A stretch of DNA of 64,000 nucleotides from Psychrosphaera algicola (GTDB taxonomy: Bacteria; Pseudomonadota; Gammaproteobacteria; Enterobacterales; Alteromonadaceae), in NCBI RefSeq assembly GCF_028401425.1, contig NZ_JAQOMS010000002.1, forward strand, positions 3,224,001 through 3,288,000, written 5' to 3'. The translations under genes were made by a program, and so were the position numbers. The notes under the pieces were generated by a model that was not told the DNA's origin, searched no databases, and saw only the letters and a program-made list of their open reading frames with translations. Positions 20,695 through 30,332 of the stretch are shown here, piece by piece (within the stretch, counting starts at the first letter, position 1; each line of letters begins with the position of its first letter).

Positions 20695-22376
20695 GTGAAC
20701 CGCGCTATTCCCTTTATCAAAAACCTCAAACTCACAACAAATCAACTAGTAATCTATACCTGCCTATATATTACTTTTATTGTGAATATCCCGTTTTTAA
20801 CCAAAACGGTAACTGTCATTACAGCCTTAGATCAATATAACCTATTATTTTTAATTTCTGTGCCTTTTTTCTTATTGTCGTTATCAATCATAGTACAAAG
20901 CTTTTTCGCTTTTAGATGGATAACTAAGCCGCTCTTAATCTTAATAGTTTTATTATCATCAATACTATTCTATGCGACTCTTAATTACGGCATCGTTTTT
21001 GACTACGGCATGATTCAGAACACTGCTGAAATCGATACTGCTGAAGCGTTTTCATATTTCAATTTGTCTGCTATTTTCTTCTTTCTATTTTTTGGGGTTG
21101 TACCTTCTATACTCATCGCAAAAGTGCAGTTAACCTATAACTCATTTATAGGGGAATTGTTCACTCGTTTAAAACTACTCAGTGGCAGTATTGGTGTACT
21201 ATTATTAATAGCGATAGTTTTCTATTCTAGCTATGCATCTGTCGGCAGAAATAACCGCGACCTTGTAGGCTATTTAACACCTTATGCTTTAGTTGATTCA
21301 ACAGCCAAATATATTAGGAAGAACTACTTATATCCTCCATTAAAATTTAGCCTATTAGACACCAAACCTGAAATTGTTAAGCCTACACAAAACAAACACG
21401 TAACTGTCATGGTATTAGGCGAGACAGCTCGCGCTCAAAACTTTTCGCTTAATGGTTATGATAAACCTACCAATCAGTATACCGACAAGTTGAATGTTGT
21501 TTCATTTGCAAACGTTAGTTCTTGTGGAACTGCAACAGCCGTTTCTGTTCCTTGTTTGTTTTCAAGATTAAATAAAGAAAACTATGACAAACGAATAGCA
21601 ATTTCGCAGCAAAATGCTATTGATATTATTCATTTAGCAGGTGCGGACGTATTATGGATTAGTAACAATAACGGTAGCTGTAAAGATGTATGCAACCGGG
21701 TAAAAACACTAAAGATTGCAACTGAAAAGGCAAGTCCATTATGTGATGGAGAGTATTGTTTTGACGAAGCACTACTTCCCCCACTAAGACAGAAGCTGAC
21801 TTCGTTAACACATGAAAACACGTTAATTGTGCTTCACATGATTGGCTCTCACGGTCCAACGTATTACAAAAGATATCCAGAAAAAAACGTATTTTCACAC
21901 CTGACTGCCAACGTAGCGATATTCAAAATTGTACGCTAGATGAGTTGGTGAATACTTACGATAATACAATAGCGTATACTGATTACGTGCTATCTAAAGT
22001 TATAGGTGAATTGAGTTCCTTAAGTGAACTAAATGATGTTGAAACCTCTATGCTTTATATCTCAGATCATGGAGAGTCATTGGGTGAAAGTGGCGTTTTC
22101 CTGCATGGCTTACCTTATGCTTTTGCTCCAAGAGAACAAACCCACGTACCTTTTATCTATTGGGCCGATTCATTACACTTGAAAGGTAAAGCAGATTGTT
22201 TAAAAGAAGCAAGAAATGTCGACCTTTCCCACGACAATATATTTGATATTTTACTCAATGAAATGTCGGTAAAGTCCGGCACCTACAAAGAACAAAACAA
22301 TCCATTAAACCAATGTAAGCTATCGAGTTTGATAGCTCAATCAGCATACCAATCTACTTCTATTGGAGCCAAATAA
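20695..22376 (+). CDS. eptA: EptA phosphoethanolamine-lipid A transferase, canonical copy
   Basis: About 560 residues with GTG start 10 bases after the Omp85 stop. Five N-terminal membrane helices, then the periplasmic transferase domain with VLGETARAQNFSLNGY, nucleophile Thr in SCGTATAVSVPCLF (the classical EptA loop), LHMIGSHGPTYY, cysteine pairs expected to form disulfides, and ISDHGESLGESGVFLHG. One T missing from T4 near 21893 (restores VFFTPDCQRSDIQNCTL) splits the frame. Known role of the family: adds phosphoethanolamine to lipid A phosphates, lowering negative charge and giving polymyxin resistance, with release of diacylglycerol. Followed four bases later by dgkA. Confidence 0.9.
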
Positions 22377-22379
22377 GTC

Positions 22380-22745
22380 ATGTTTGATAATAAAAATAAA
22401 CCGAAAGGTTTAAAAAGAGTTTACTTAGCAACCTTAAACTCGTTAAGAGCTTTTAACTGGTTAGTAAAAAACGAAGCTGCCTTTAGACAAGAACTTGTAC
22501 TCTTAATCGTAGTTATCCCAATTACCTTTTTATTTGATATTACAAATAAAGAGCAACTGATATTAATTATAGTGACTTTGTTCATCCTTTTTACAGAAGT
22601 ACTCAATACTGCGATTGAATCTGTTGTTGATAGAGTAGGGTTAGAAATTCACCCTTTATCAGGCTTAGCTAAAGATTTAGGCTCTGCGGCAGTTTTTATA
22701 AGCCTAGTTATCGCAGTATGTACTTGGGCTGCGGTTTTGATTTAA
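22380..22745 (+). CDS. dgkA: Diacylglycerol kinase DgkA
   Basis: 121 residues, three transmembrane helices, intact. Family motifs NEAAFRQEL, EVLNTAIESVVDR and GLAKDLGSAAV are complete. Phosphorylates diacylglycerol to phosphatidic acid in the inner membrane. Placement directly behind eptA fits recycling of the diacylglycerol that EptA releases from phosphatidylethanolamine. Confidence 0.95.
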   Translation: MFDNKNKPKGLKRVYLATLNSLRAFNWLVKNEAAFRQELVLLIVVIPITFLFDITNKEQLILIIVTLFILFTEVLNTAIESVVDRVGLEIHPLSGLAKDLGSAAVFISLVIAVCTWAAVLI

Positions 22746-23094
22746 TAACGAGAAGAATACAAACCAAAACTTAAAAGATATAGTGGTTAAAGTACTTCAA
22801 GTTACCCTAGGTTTTTGGGTTATTAAAGTGCTTGCCACCACATTAGGCTAAACAGGTGGATTAGAATTGAGTAGGTACACTGCAAACTTAGGCATTACTG
22901 TTTGACATAATAGTTTTAGTTGTAACTCTACCTCTACGGCCAGCCTTAATACAACATTGAGAATTAATTTTCATTAATTCATAGAAAATTTCAGTAGAAA
23001 TCTACTTACCTAGTTAAATATCAGTTTAAATTAAGCAAATTTTAAGCTTCATAAAATAAGGTAAACATCGTTTTATTAAGAGAGTTTTTCAACG
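22746..23094. other. Intergenic region dgkA to ltaS-like gene
   Basis: Holds an imperfect long hairpin (22783-22838: GTGG...AAGTACTT paired with AAGTGCTT...CCAC, with ACCC/GGGT at the tip) that may be the dgkA terminator, and the fourth regulator box at 23021. No gene seen. Confidence 0.5.
23021..23046 (+). promoter_or_regulatory. 26-bp response-regulator box (copy 4) upstream of the LtaS-like gene
   Basis: Half-sites TCAG, TAAG, TAAG at 23021, 23032 and 23043, again 11 bp apart, the last inside TTTAAG. Located 49 bp upstream of the ATG. The -10 is not obvious. Confidence 0.6.
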
Positions 23095-25054
23095 ATGTTT
23101 GCTCCTGTCTATAGTGTTTTAAGACCATTTGTTATTTTTTCTGCTGCATTGCTTATATTTCTTACGGCAACAAGATTTGGTTTAGCTATGTGGCAAGTTC
23201 AACGATTTGATACGGCTTCTAGCCTTATTCAGCTCTTCGTAAATGGTCTACGTATTGACTTAAGTCTGCTCGGCTACCTATGTGCATTACCAGCTTTACT
23301 TCACCCTTGGCTAGTAGCGACTAAATTCAGATTAATCTGGTTAAACTGTTTGAAAATTTGGTTTTTCATTGCCGCTATTGCTGTCTTATTTTTTGAATTA
23401 GCAACACCTGCTTTCATAATCGAATACGGTTTTAGACCTAATCGTTTATTTATTGAGTATCTAGCTTATCCTGATGAAGTAACAAAAATGCTAGTTAATG
23501 GTCATTCACTGACGTTAATCGTAGTTTTTACCGCCTTAATTGTTGCTAGTAAATTTATATGGAAGTACTTAGGAAATTCCTACCAGCAGGTACAAATACC
23601 AATTTAAAAATCTCTATCGTTTCGTTCTTTACGCTTTTTATCGTTTTGTTTTTGTGTGCAAGAGGTACTGTTGGTCATCGCCCAATTAATCCTGCATTGG
23701 TCTATTTTTCAACAGACCCATTAATAAACTCACTGACCTTAAACTCAACCTACAGCGTTGCCTATGCACTTAATCAGTTTGGCGATGAAAAAAATGCTGC
23801 CAAGCTTTACGGCAAAATGAGTGATGAGCGAATTATCGAATTGGTTAGACACCAAACGCAACAACCTAAAAGTAGCTTTAATAATAGCGAGTATCCAACT
23901 CTAACTAAACGTTCGCCTTCTTACCAAGGCAAACCCAAAAATCTTGTGATCATTTTAGAAGAAAGTTTAGGCGCACAATATGTTTCATCATTAGGCGGAA
24001 TACCAATAACGCCTGAAATAGACAAACTCAATGCACAAGGATGGGCGTTTAATCGATTATATGCCACAGGTACGCGCTCAGTTCGCGGTATCGAAGCGGT
24101 CATCACTGGGTTTACTCCGACCCCATCAAGAGCGGTAGTCAAACTAGATAAGTCTCAAAAAGACTTCTTTACCATTGCATCATTATTAAAACGTAATGGC
24201 TATGAAACCCAATTCATTTACGGTGGCGAAAGTCATTTTGACAATATGAAAAGCTTTTTCTGGGGAATGGGTTTACTGACATCGTTGATTTTGATGATAT
24301 TGAAAACCCTCAATTTATCGCATCTTGGGGAGCTAGTGATGAAGATTTATTTAATCAAGCTGATATAGAGTTAACTAAATTACACAAATCTAATAAACCT
24401 TTTTTTAGTTTTGTGTTTACCTCTAGTAATCACGACCCTTTTGAAATCCCAGAGGGTGTCATAAGCCCTATAGAATATACCAAAGAACAATTACAACGAT
24501 ATGATTCTAAAGAATTACTTCGCCATAAAGCAATTCAATATGCTGACTATGCTCTTGGAAAATTTATAGCCAAAGCTAAAACACAACCATATTGGGAAGA
24601 TACCGTATTCCTTGTTGTCGCTGATCATGATGCTAGAGCAACAGGCAGTGACTTAGTGCCAATCAATAACTTTCATATACCCGGTGTCATTTTAAATTCA
24701 GGAAACAGCCCTCAGTCAGATGAGCGAATTGTCAGTCAAATTGACTTAGCACCAACATTGTTATCGTTAATGGGCGTAGAAAATCATTCACCTATGTTAG
24801 GGCAAGATCTTACCGAACCAAACTCATCAGGCAGAGCAATGATGCAATACGCAGAAAATTTTGCATATATGATCGATGATGAAGTAACCATATTACAACC
24901 AAGTAAACCTGCTTTAAATTTTGAATATAATATTAATGAAAATCAATTAAACCCAAAAGCAGAAAACGTTTATTTATCTGAAGTAGCTTTAGCTCATGTT
25001 CTATGGGGCAGTTTAGCGTATAAAAATGGCTGGTATTTTTCTTTGTATGACTAA
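23095..25054 (+). CDS. LtaS/OpgB-like sulfatase-fold phospholipid headgroup transferase
   Basis: About 653 residues: several N-terminal membrane helices and a periplasmic alkaline-phosphatase-like domain with LVIILEESLGAQYVSSLGG, nucleophile Thr in YATGTRSVRGIEA, IYGGESHFDNM, SSNHDPFEIP and VVADHDARATG. This is the LTA-synthase family, which in Gram-negatives includes OpgB (phosphoglycerol transfer to osmoregulated glucans). It would use a phospholipid headgroup and release diacylglycerol, like its EptA neighbours; the acceptor is unknown. Two one-base lesions (T3 near 23609, restoring QIPILKISIVSFF; T3 near 24281, restoring GFTDIVDFDD) break the frame. Stand-alone transcription unit behind its own regulator box. 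Confidence 0.82.
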
Positions 25055-25102
25055 AAATACAACCTATTCATTTTAGTGAGCTCTAGTTATTAAGTCCTAC
25101 AT

Positions 25103-25139
25103 TAATCAATCACAGAACTTTAAATACTGTGATTGATTA
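25103..25139 (+). terminator. Strong hairpin after the LtaS-like gene
   Basis: 13-bp perfect stem TAATCAATCACAG/CTGTGATTGATTA with an 11-base loop, 49 bases past the stop. No U tract follows, so it may be a transcript-stabilising structure or protein-binding palindrome instead. Confidence 0.45.
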
Positions 25140-25619
25140 CGAGCCTATTGCCTATACAGCCAACACAATTAATAGATAAGTTATTGCTTGAGCTAAAGCA
25201 TCTATTTAGATCTCGCTTTGTTCACATTCAGGCTGAACTTTTGTACTGAACCTTATGTTTTAGAGTACTCATACTTTGTAATAAGTGCACGTAAACCCTA
25301 TGGCGTAATGTGCCCGAAAGCATCAAAGAATCACAAAAATTTAATACCTAAAATCATCTTAATTGAATGTCCACTTCTTTTAGGTAACTTCTTTATCTAA
25401 CGCTGGGAGAGTTGTATCGATTCAAATATCGTGAGAAATAACAAGGCTTATGTCCGCTACCGTATAATTGTTGCCTTAATCGTTAAGTGTCTCAAGGCTT
25501 GTTATTGGCACAAAGCACGCATTCGTTCTAACTCACAAGTGTCCAAAAATGAGTTGGTTTTTCGGCAAGGGTTACCAATCGCTGTTTAGCGATATGCTTT
25601 AACTCTCACACGATTAGTA

Positions 25620-25642
25620 AAAAGGGCTCAATGAGCCCTTTT
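25620..25642 (-). terminator. glmS terminator (bidirectional)
   Basis: Perfect stem AAAAGGGCTCA/TGAGCCCTTTT flanked by A-rich and T-rich tracts on both sides, so it can terminate in both directions; it lies about 75 bases beyond the glmS stop. Confidence 0.75.
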
Positions 25643-25716
25643 ATTTTGTTTCCATCTTTATTTAGATGTTTCCAATGTTAATTGGAAATGACAATATGTC
25701 GTTTTATATCAATTGC

Positions 25717-27550
25717 TTATTCAACCGTAACGCTTTTCGCTAAATTACGAGGTTGGTCAACGTCGGTGCCTTTGATGATTGCCACATAGTAGCTTAATAG
25801 TTGTAATGGAATGGTGTACACAATTGGCGCGATAAGTTCGTCAACGTGTGGTACTTCCATTACTCGCATTGTATCGTCGCCTTTGAACTTAGCGTCTTTG
25901 TCGGCGAAGACATACAAAATACCGCCGCGGGCGCGAACTTCTTCAACGTTTGATTTTAGTTTTTCCAACAATTCATTATTAGGTGCAACAACGATGATTG
26001 GCATTTCTGCGTCGATTAGCGCTAAAGGACCGTGTTTTAATTCACCGGCAGCATAGGCTTCGGCGTGAATATAAGAGATTTCTTTAAGCTTTAATGCGCC
26101 TTCCATTGCGATTGGGTATTGCTCGCCACGACCTAAAAACAGACTGTGATGTTTATCAGCAAATTCTTCAGCCATTTTTTCGATGCCTTCGCTCATTAGA
26201 AGTGACTCTTCTAATTTTGCAGGTAAGCTGCTAAGTGCAGTCACAATCTGTTTCTGAACTTCGGCTGTCATCCCTTTTTGTTTACCTAAGGCTGCGGTTA
26301 ACATAAGTAACGCAACTAATTGTGTGGTAAATGCTTTGGTTGATGCAACGCCAATTTCAGCACCGGCATTTGTCATAACCGCTAAGTCTGATTCTCTGAC
26401 AAGTGATGAACCTATGGCACGTTACAAATAGTTAAGCTGGCTTTGTAGCCAATTTCTTTTGCAAGTCTTAGTGCAGCAAGTGTATCTGCGGTTTCTCCAG
26501 ATTGGGAAATCGTGACGATAAGCGAGTTTTTAGGAACATAAGATTTGCGGTAACGGAACTCAGATGCAATCTCGATATTACAACTTACATTGGCGAGTGA
26601 CTCTAACCAATAGCGAGCAACCATGCCTGAGTGATATGAGGTGCCACATGCAATAATTTGAACATGGTCTATCCCTTTTAGGATTTCAGCGGCGTTGTCG
26701 CCTAAACAGTCTTCAATTACGGTATTTTCGTTAATACGGCTAGCTAAAGTATTACGTACTGCAATTGGTTGTTCATGGATTTCTTTTAACATGTAGTGAC
26801 GGTAAGCGCCTTTGTCACCTGCGTCATGAGTGACCGTCGATTCGTTAATTTCACGTGTTACTGGGTTACCATCGGCATCGTAAATATTAACTGAATCACG
26901 TGTTACTTCTGCTACATCACCTTCTTCTAAGAAGATAAAACGGCGAGTTACTGGTAAAAGGGCAAGTTGGTCTGAAGCAACAAAGTTTTCGCCCATTCCC
27001 AAACCAATAACTAATGGTGAACCTGAACGAGCAACAACGATGCGATCAGGGTTTTGTGGTTCCATGATGACTGTGCCGTAAGCGCCTTCAAGTTGTTTAA
27101 CTGAAACCTGAACTGCTGCCAATAGCGTATCGTGCTGTTTGCGGTTTTTGCTACTAAGTGAGCAATTACTTCTGTGTCAGTGGCTGAGGAGAAGTCGTAT
27201 CCGTCTTGTTGTAACTGTTCTCTCAGGCTTTCGTGGTTTTCAATGATACCGTTGTGAACCAAAGCAATTTCAGTTGACGAAATATGTGGGTGAGCATTGG
27301 CTTGCGTAACGCCGCCGTGAGTGGCCCAACGAGTGTGCGCGATACCAGTGGTACCATTTAGACCAGAAGCAGCGACGGCATCGGCTAGTGCCTGTACCTT
27401 GCCAACTTCGCGTTCACGCTTTATCACGCCGTCGCCATCTAATAAGGCGACACCTGCAGAATCATATCCACGATATTCTAATCGTTTTAAACCTTCTAAC
27501 AGGATATTTACGATCCGACGTTCAGCTACACCACCAACTATTCCACACAT
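25717..27550 (-). CDS. glmS: Glutamine-fructose-6-phosphate aminotransferase GlmS
   Basis: About 610 residues. Makes glucosamine-6-phosphate from fructose-6-phosphate and glutamine, the first step to UDP-GlcNAc, peptidoglycan and LPS. N-terminal glutaminase with nucleophile Cys2 (MCGIVGG), HTRWATHG and HNGIIENH; two SIS domains with ACGTSYHSG, TISQSGETADT and AEAYAAGELKHGPLALI; C-terminus NLAKSVTVE. Two lesions: an A5 near 27150 that should be A6 (restores VAKNRKQHDTLLAA) and CCATAGG at 26411-26417 where CCAGG restores ICNVPGSSLVRESD. The gene is essential, so both are almost surely sequencing errors. It follows the DeoR-type glmR by 13 bases. Confidence 0.95.
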
Positions 27551-27563
27551 GTTCTCTCTCCAA

Positions 27564-28321
27564 TTAAACTTTTATAATTTTTACGTTATTTTTTGCGATT
27601 TGCGCTTCACTGTTTGCGTCAATGTCTGAATCAGTGATCAGGACATCTATTTCGCTCCAGGAAGCTCTAAATTTGGTATTTTTCGTTGTAATTTGTCTGA
27701 CTCTGCAAGGACGATAACTTGCTGAGATACTTTTGCCATCACGCGGCTTAAATTTGTTAATTCGTTAAACGTTGTTGTACCACGCGTAACATCAAGTCCA
27801 GAGGCGCCTAAAAACGCCTGATCAAAGTTATATGAATCTAACATAGATTCTGCGAGTTGGCCTTGAAACGAACAGGATTGTGGGTCCCATGTGCCACCAG
27901 TCATCAACAAGGTTGGTTCGTTTTCAAGTTCAAAAGTTTGATTCGCCACTTGCATTGAGTTGGTCATAACCACTAAACCTCGCACATGTTGAGCGTGCAG
28001 CAATAATGTTGATGTGGTTGAGCCACTATCTATGACAATTCGGTTGTGATCTTTTATTAAACTGGCCGCGGCTTTAGCAATGTTCTGTTTGCGACTAGAA
28101 ACCTGAGGACTACTGAGCTCGGATGAGCCTTTTGGTAGTGAGATAGCACCGCCATATTTACGCAACAACAATCCACTGTTTTCAAGTGCGGTTAAGTCTT
28201 TGCGAATGGTCACTTCTGACGTACCAAAGCTAGCCGTTAATTCATCTACGCTCACTTCTAATTTGTCATTTACTAAGTCAACAATTGCTCGTCGTCTAGA
28301 TTGAGTGTCGCGTTTTTGCAC
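27564..28321 (-). CDS. glmR: DeoR-family regulator, GlmR-like
   Basis: About 252 residues. DeoR-type N-terminal winged helix (SVDELTASFGTSEVTIRKDLTALENSGLLLRKYGGA) and a sugar-phosphate-sensing C-terminal domain (IVIDSGSTTSTLLLHA, GASGLDVTRGTTTFNE). The frame appears to stop at 27647, but one C added at 27657 (CCTGG to CCCTGG on the coding strand) gives NLELPWSEIDVLITDSD and a stop at 27564. An orthologous gene stands in front of glmS in Pseudomonas (glmR). The effector is probably an amino-sugar phosphate. Clustered TTTCGAAA motifs upstream are candidate operators for autoregulation. Confidence 0.85.
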
Positions 28322-28411
28322 TTAAAAGTCCCGTTTATCGTTTGATATTTGTTCAAATTGTTTATCGGATAGTGAACCTAGTCATTTTTGAAAGCAAGTT
28401 GGGAAACAGAC

Positions 28412-28473
28412 TTTCGAAATTAACAATGTTCGAATCTTGTATCTTTCGAAACGAAACCATTATAGTTTCGTAA
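28412..28473. promoter_or_regulatory. Cluster of TTTCGAAA-type sites, candidate GlmR operator
   Basis: Four related motifs in 62 bp: TTTCGAAA (28412), TTCGAA (28429), TTTCGAAACGAAA (28444) and TTTCGTAA (28466). TTTCG repeats are typical of DeoR-family operators. The cluster lies between divergent glmR and the chemoreceptor gene, about 100 bp upstream of each. Confidence 0.5.
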
Positions 28474-28570
28474 TAACACACGTCAAGTTGTTCACAAAAA
28501 ATATAAAGTCGATAAAATAAAATACCTCATCTATATTAACTATTATCTATATCAACTAGCTGAAACTAAT

Positions 28571-30203
28571 ATGACTGTACATAGCATCCGATTCAAATAT
28601 ACCGCAGCCTTTGGCGCAATTGCGCTATTTCTCATACTGTTGGTGGCATTTTATAACGCACTAATATCAAAAACCGAATCTGCGTTAGATTTATTTGGGA
28701 AAAATTTAATCCAGCTATCTCGGCTGTTTTAAACGCCGACAGAGATTTATATCAAGCCCGTGTTGCCGAGCAGCAAGTTTTACTTAATTCCCTAATAGTG
28801 AATCTGCTAAACAAGCAATTGTCGATTATCAAGATAATGCGCAACAAGCGCTTGACCGCATGAATAAGTACAAATTTCTGCTTCAGGCTTATCCTGAGAT
28901 TTTAGCTAAATTAAGTGGGTTTGAACCGGCCTACAAAACGTGGTTACAAGAAAGTGGCGAAGTTTTTGAATTGGTCAGTAAGAGTGATGTTTACAAAGCT
29001 CGGGATGTAAGCGCTAAAAGTTCGTTAGCGGCTTTTGAAGCGCTGCGGAGTTTTTATGACATTGCAGGGGAAGAAGCCGACAAAATGTCTAAGTTAGTGT
29101 CATCAGAAACGGTAGACTCGGTGGCTAACCAACAGAGTGTTTTGCTTACGATTAGTTTAATTATTGTTTGTGGGATGATGACGATTGGTTATATCGGTCC
29201 TAAGTTGATGTCGAATTCTTTGATAACGCTACGCAACCAAATTGATAGCTTAAACAGCGGCGATGGCGATTTAACTCAACGTCTTAATTCGAAACGCCAT
29301 GACGAAATTGGTGATGTGGAAAACAGTTTAGATCAGTTTGTAAATGATTTAGCGAAACTTATCTCGTCCATTGTTGGTCAGTCTTCAAAAGTTATTGAGG
29401 GTGTTGGACAGATGGATGGCGGCGCGAAAAGAGTGCAGGAGATCAGCCAAGAACAATCTGAATCTGTTGAGCAAATCGCGACGTCTGTAAATGAGATGTC
29501 TTATGCAATAAAAGAAGTTGCTGAAAACGCGCATTTAACCGCGGATGAGTTACAGCAGGTAACAGTATTGACTGAAGAAGGCACTCGAATTACTGAATCA
29601 GCCGTTACTGAAATTTCTAACTTGTCAGATACGGTTGCCAATGCGGCTGAGGTTATTATTAAATTGTCTGAGAACTCGGCGGATATAGCATCGGTTCTAG
29701 ATGTTATCCGTGGTATCGCTGAGCAAACAAACTTACTGGCATTAAATGCAGCAATTGAAGCCGCCCGTGCGGGTGAGCAGGGACGAGGCTTTGCCGTTGT
29801 AGCAGATGAAGTGCGTACGTTGGCGAGTAAGACTCAGCAGAGTACTGAGAACATTCAAAAAATGATCGAGAATTTACAAAATGGTGTTGAACATGCTGTG
29901 GAATCGATTAATGCCGGTAGCGCGGTAACTGAATCTACAGTAGCACTGTCTAAACAAACCTTAACGGCGTTATCTAAAATTGCAGAAGCTTCGCAAAAAG
30001 TAACCGACGTTGCTGCGCAAACCGCAACCGCGACTGAAGAGCAAAGTCAGGTCGCACAAGAAATAAGTAAGTACCTAACAGAGCTCGCTGATAAAACGGC
30101 AAATACGTTTGAAATTGCGTCGCAAAATGGCGAGAGAGCAAGAAATGCGAGAGTTGAGGCGAAACAACTCAGTGATTCGGTAAGTCGATTTAAACTGAAT
30201 TAA
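28571..30203 (+). CDS. Methyl-accepting chemotaxis protein
   Basis: About 544 residues. N-terminal TM (AFGAIALFLILLVAFY), periplasmic helical ligand-binding domain, second TM (TISLIIVCGMMTIGYI), HAMP, then the kinase-control region with the hairpin tip IRGIAEQTNLLALNAAIEAARAGE (residues quoted in part only: EQTNLLALNAAIEAARAG). Start ATG 28571 is hidden by two lesions, A5 near 28703 (restores FGKKFNPAISAV) and CCC near 28791 (restores LLNSPNSESAKQ). Signals to CheA/CheW. Ligand unknown. Confidence 0.9.
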
Positions 30204-30332
30204 CCGGGTTAATCTGACTAAGGGTAAAGCTCGGTTTACCGAAGTGTTGGTTATGCAGAATAAATAGAACTAACCAAACATATAGACTCAAAGAAGTTAT
30301 CTATAATAGGTAACTTCTTTGAATTTTATATA

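Larger units (their letters stand above)
25055..25716. other. 660-bp intergenic region with inverted repeats
   Basis: No convincing gene. It contains a perfect 13-bp inverted repeat (25103-25139), a spaced near-perfect inverted pair AATAACAAGGCTT (25437-25449) and AAGGCTTGTTATT (25494-25506), and the terminator at 25620. The short open frame near 25218 has no ribosome-binding site or recognisable content. Confidence 0.5.

Noticed and set aside
25218..25400. 60-codon plus-strand frame in the gap before glmS
   Set aside because: No ribosome-binding site, no recognisable domain, and composition like the surrounding non-coding DNA.
25437..25506. Inverted pair with TAACAAGGC resembling an integron attC site
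   Set aside because: The core lacks the GTTRRRY consensus and there is no integrase or cassette array nearby.
25717..27550. glmS ribozyme-type control
   Set aside because: glmS is preceded by glmR with only 13 bases between, leaving no room for the ribozyme, which is known from Gram-positive bacteria.
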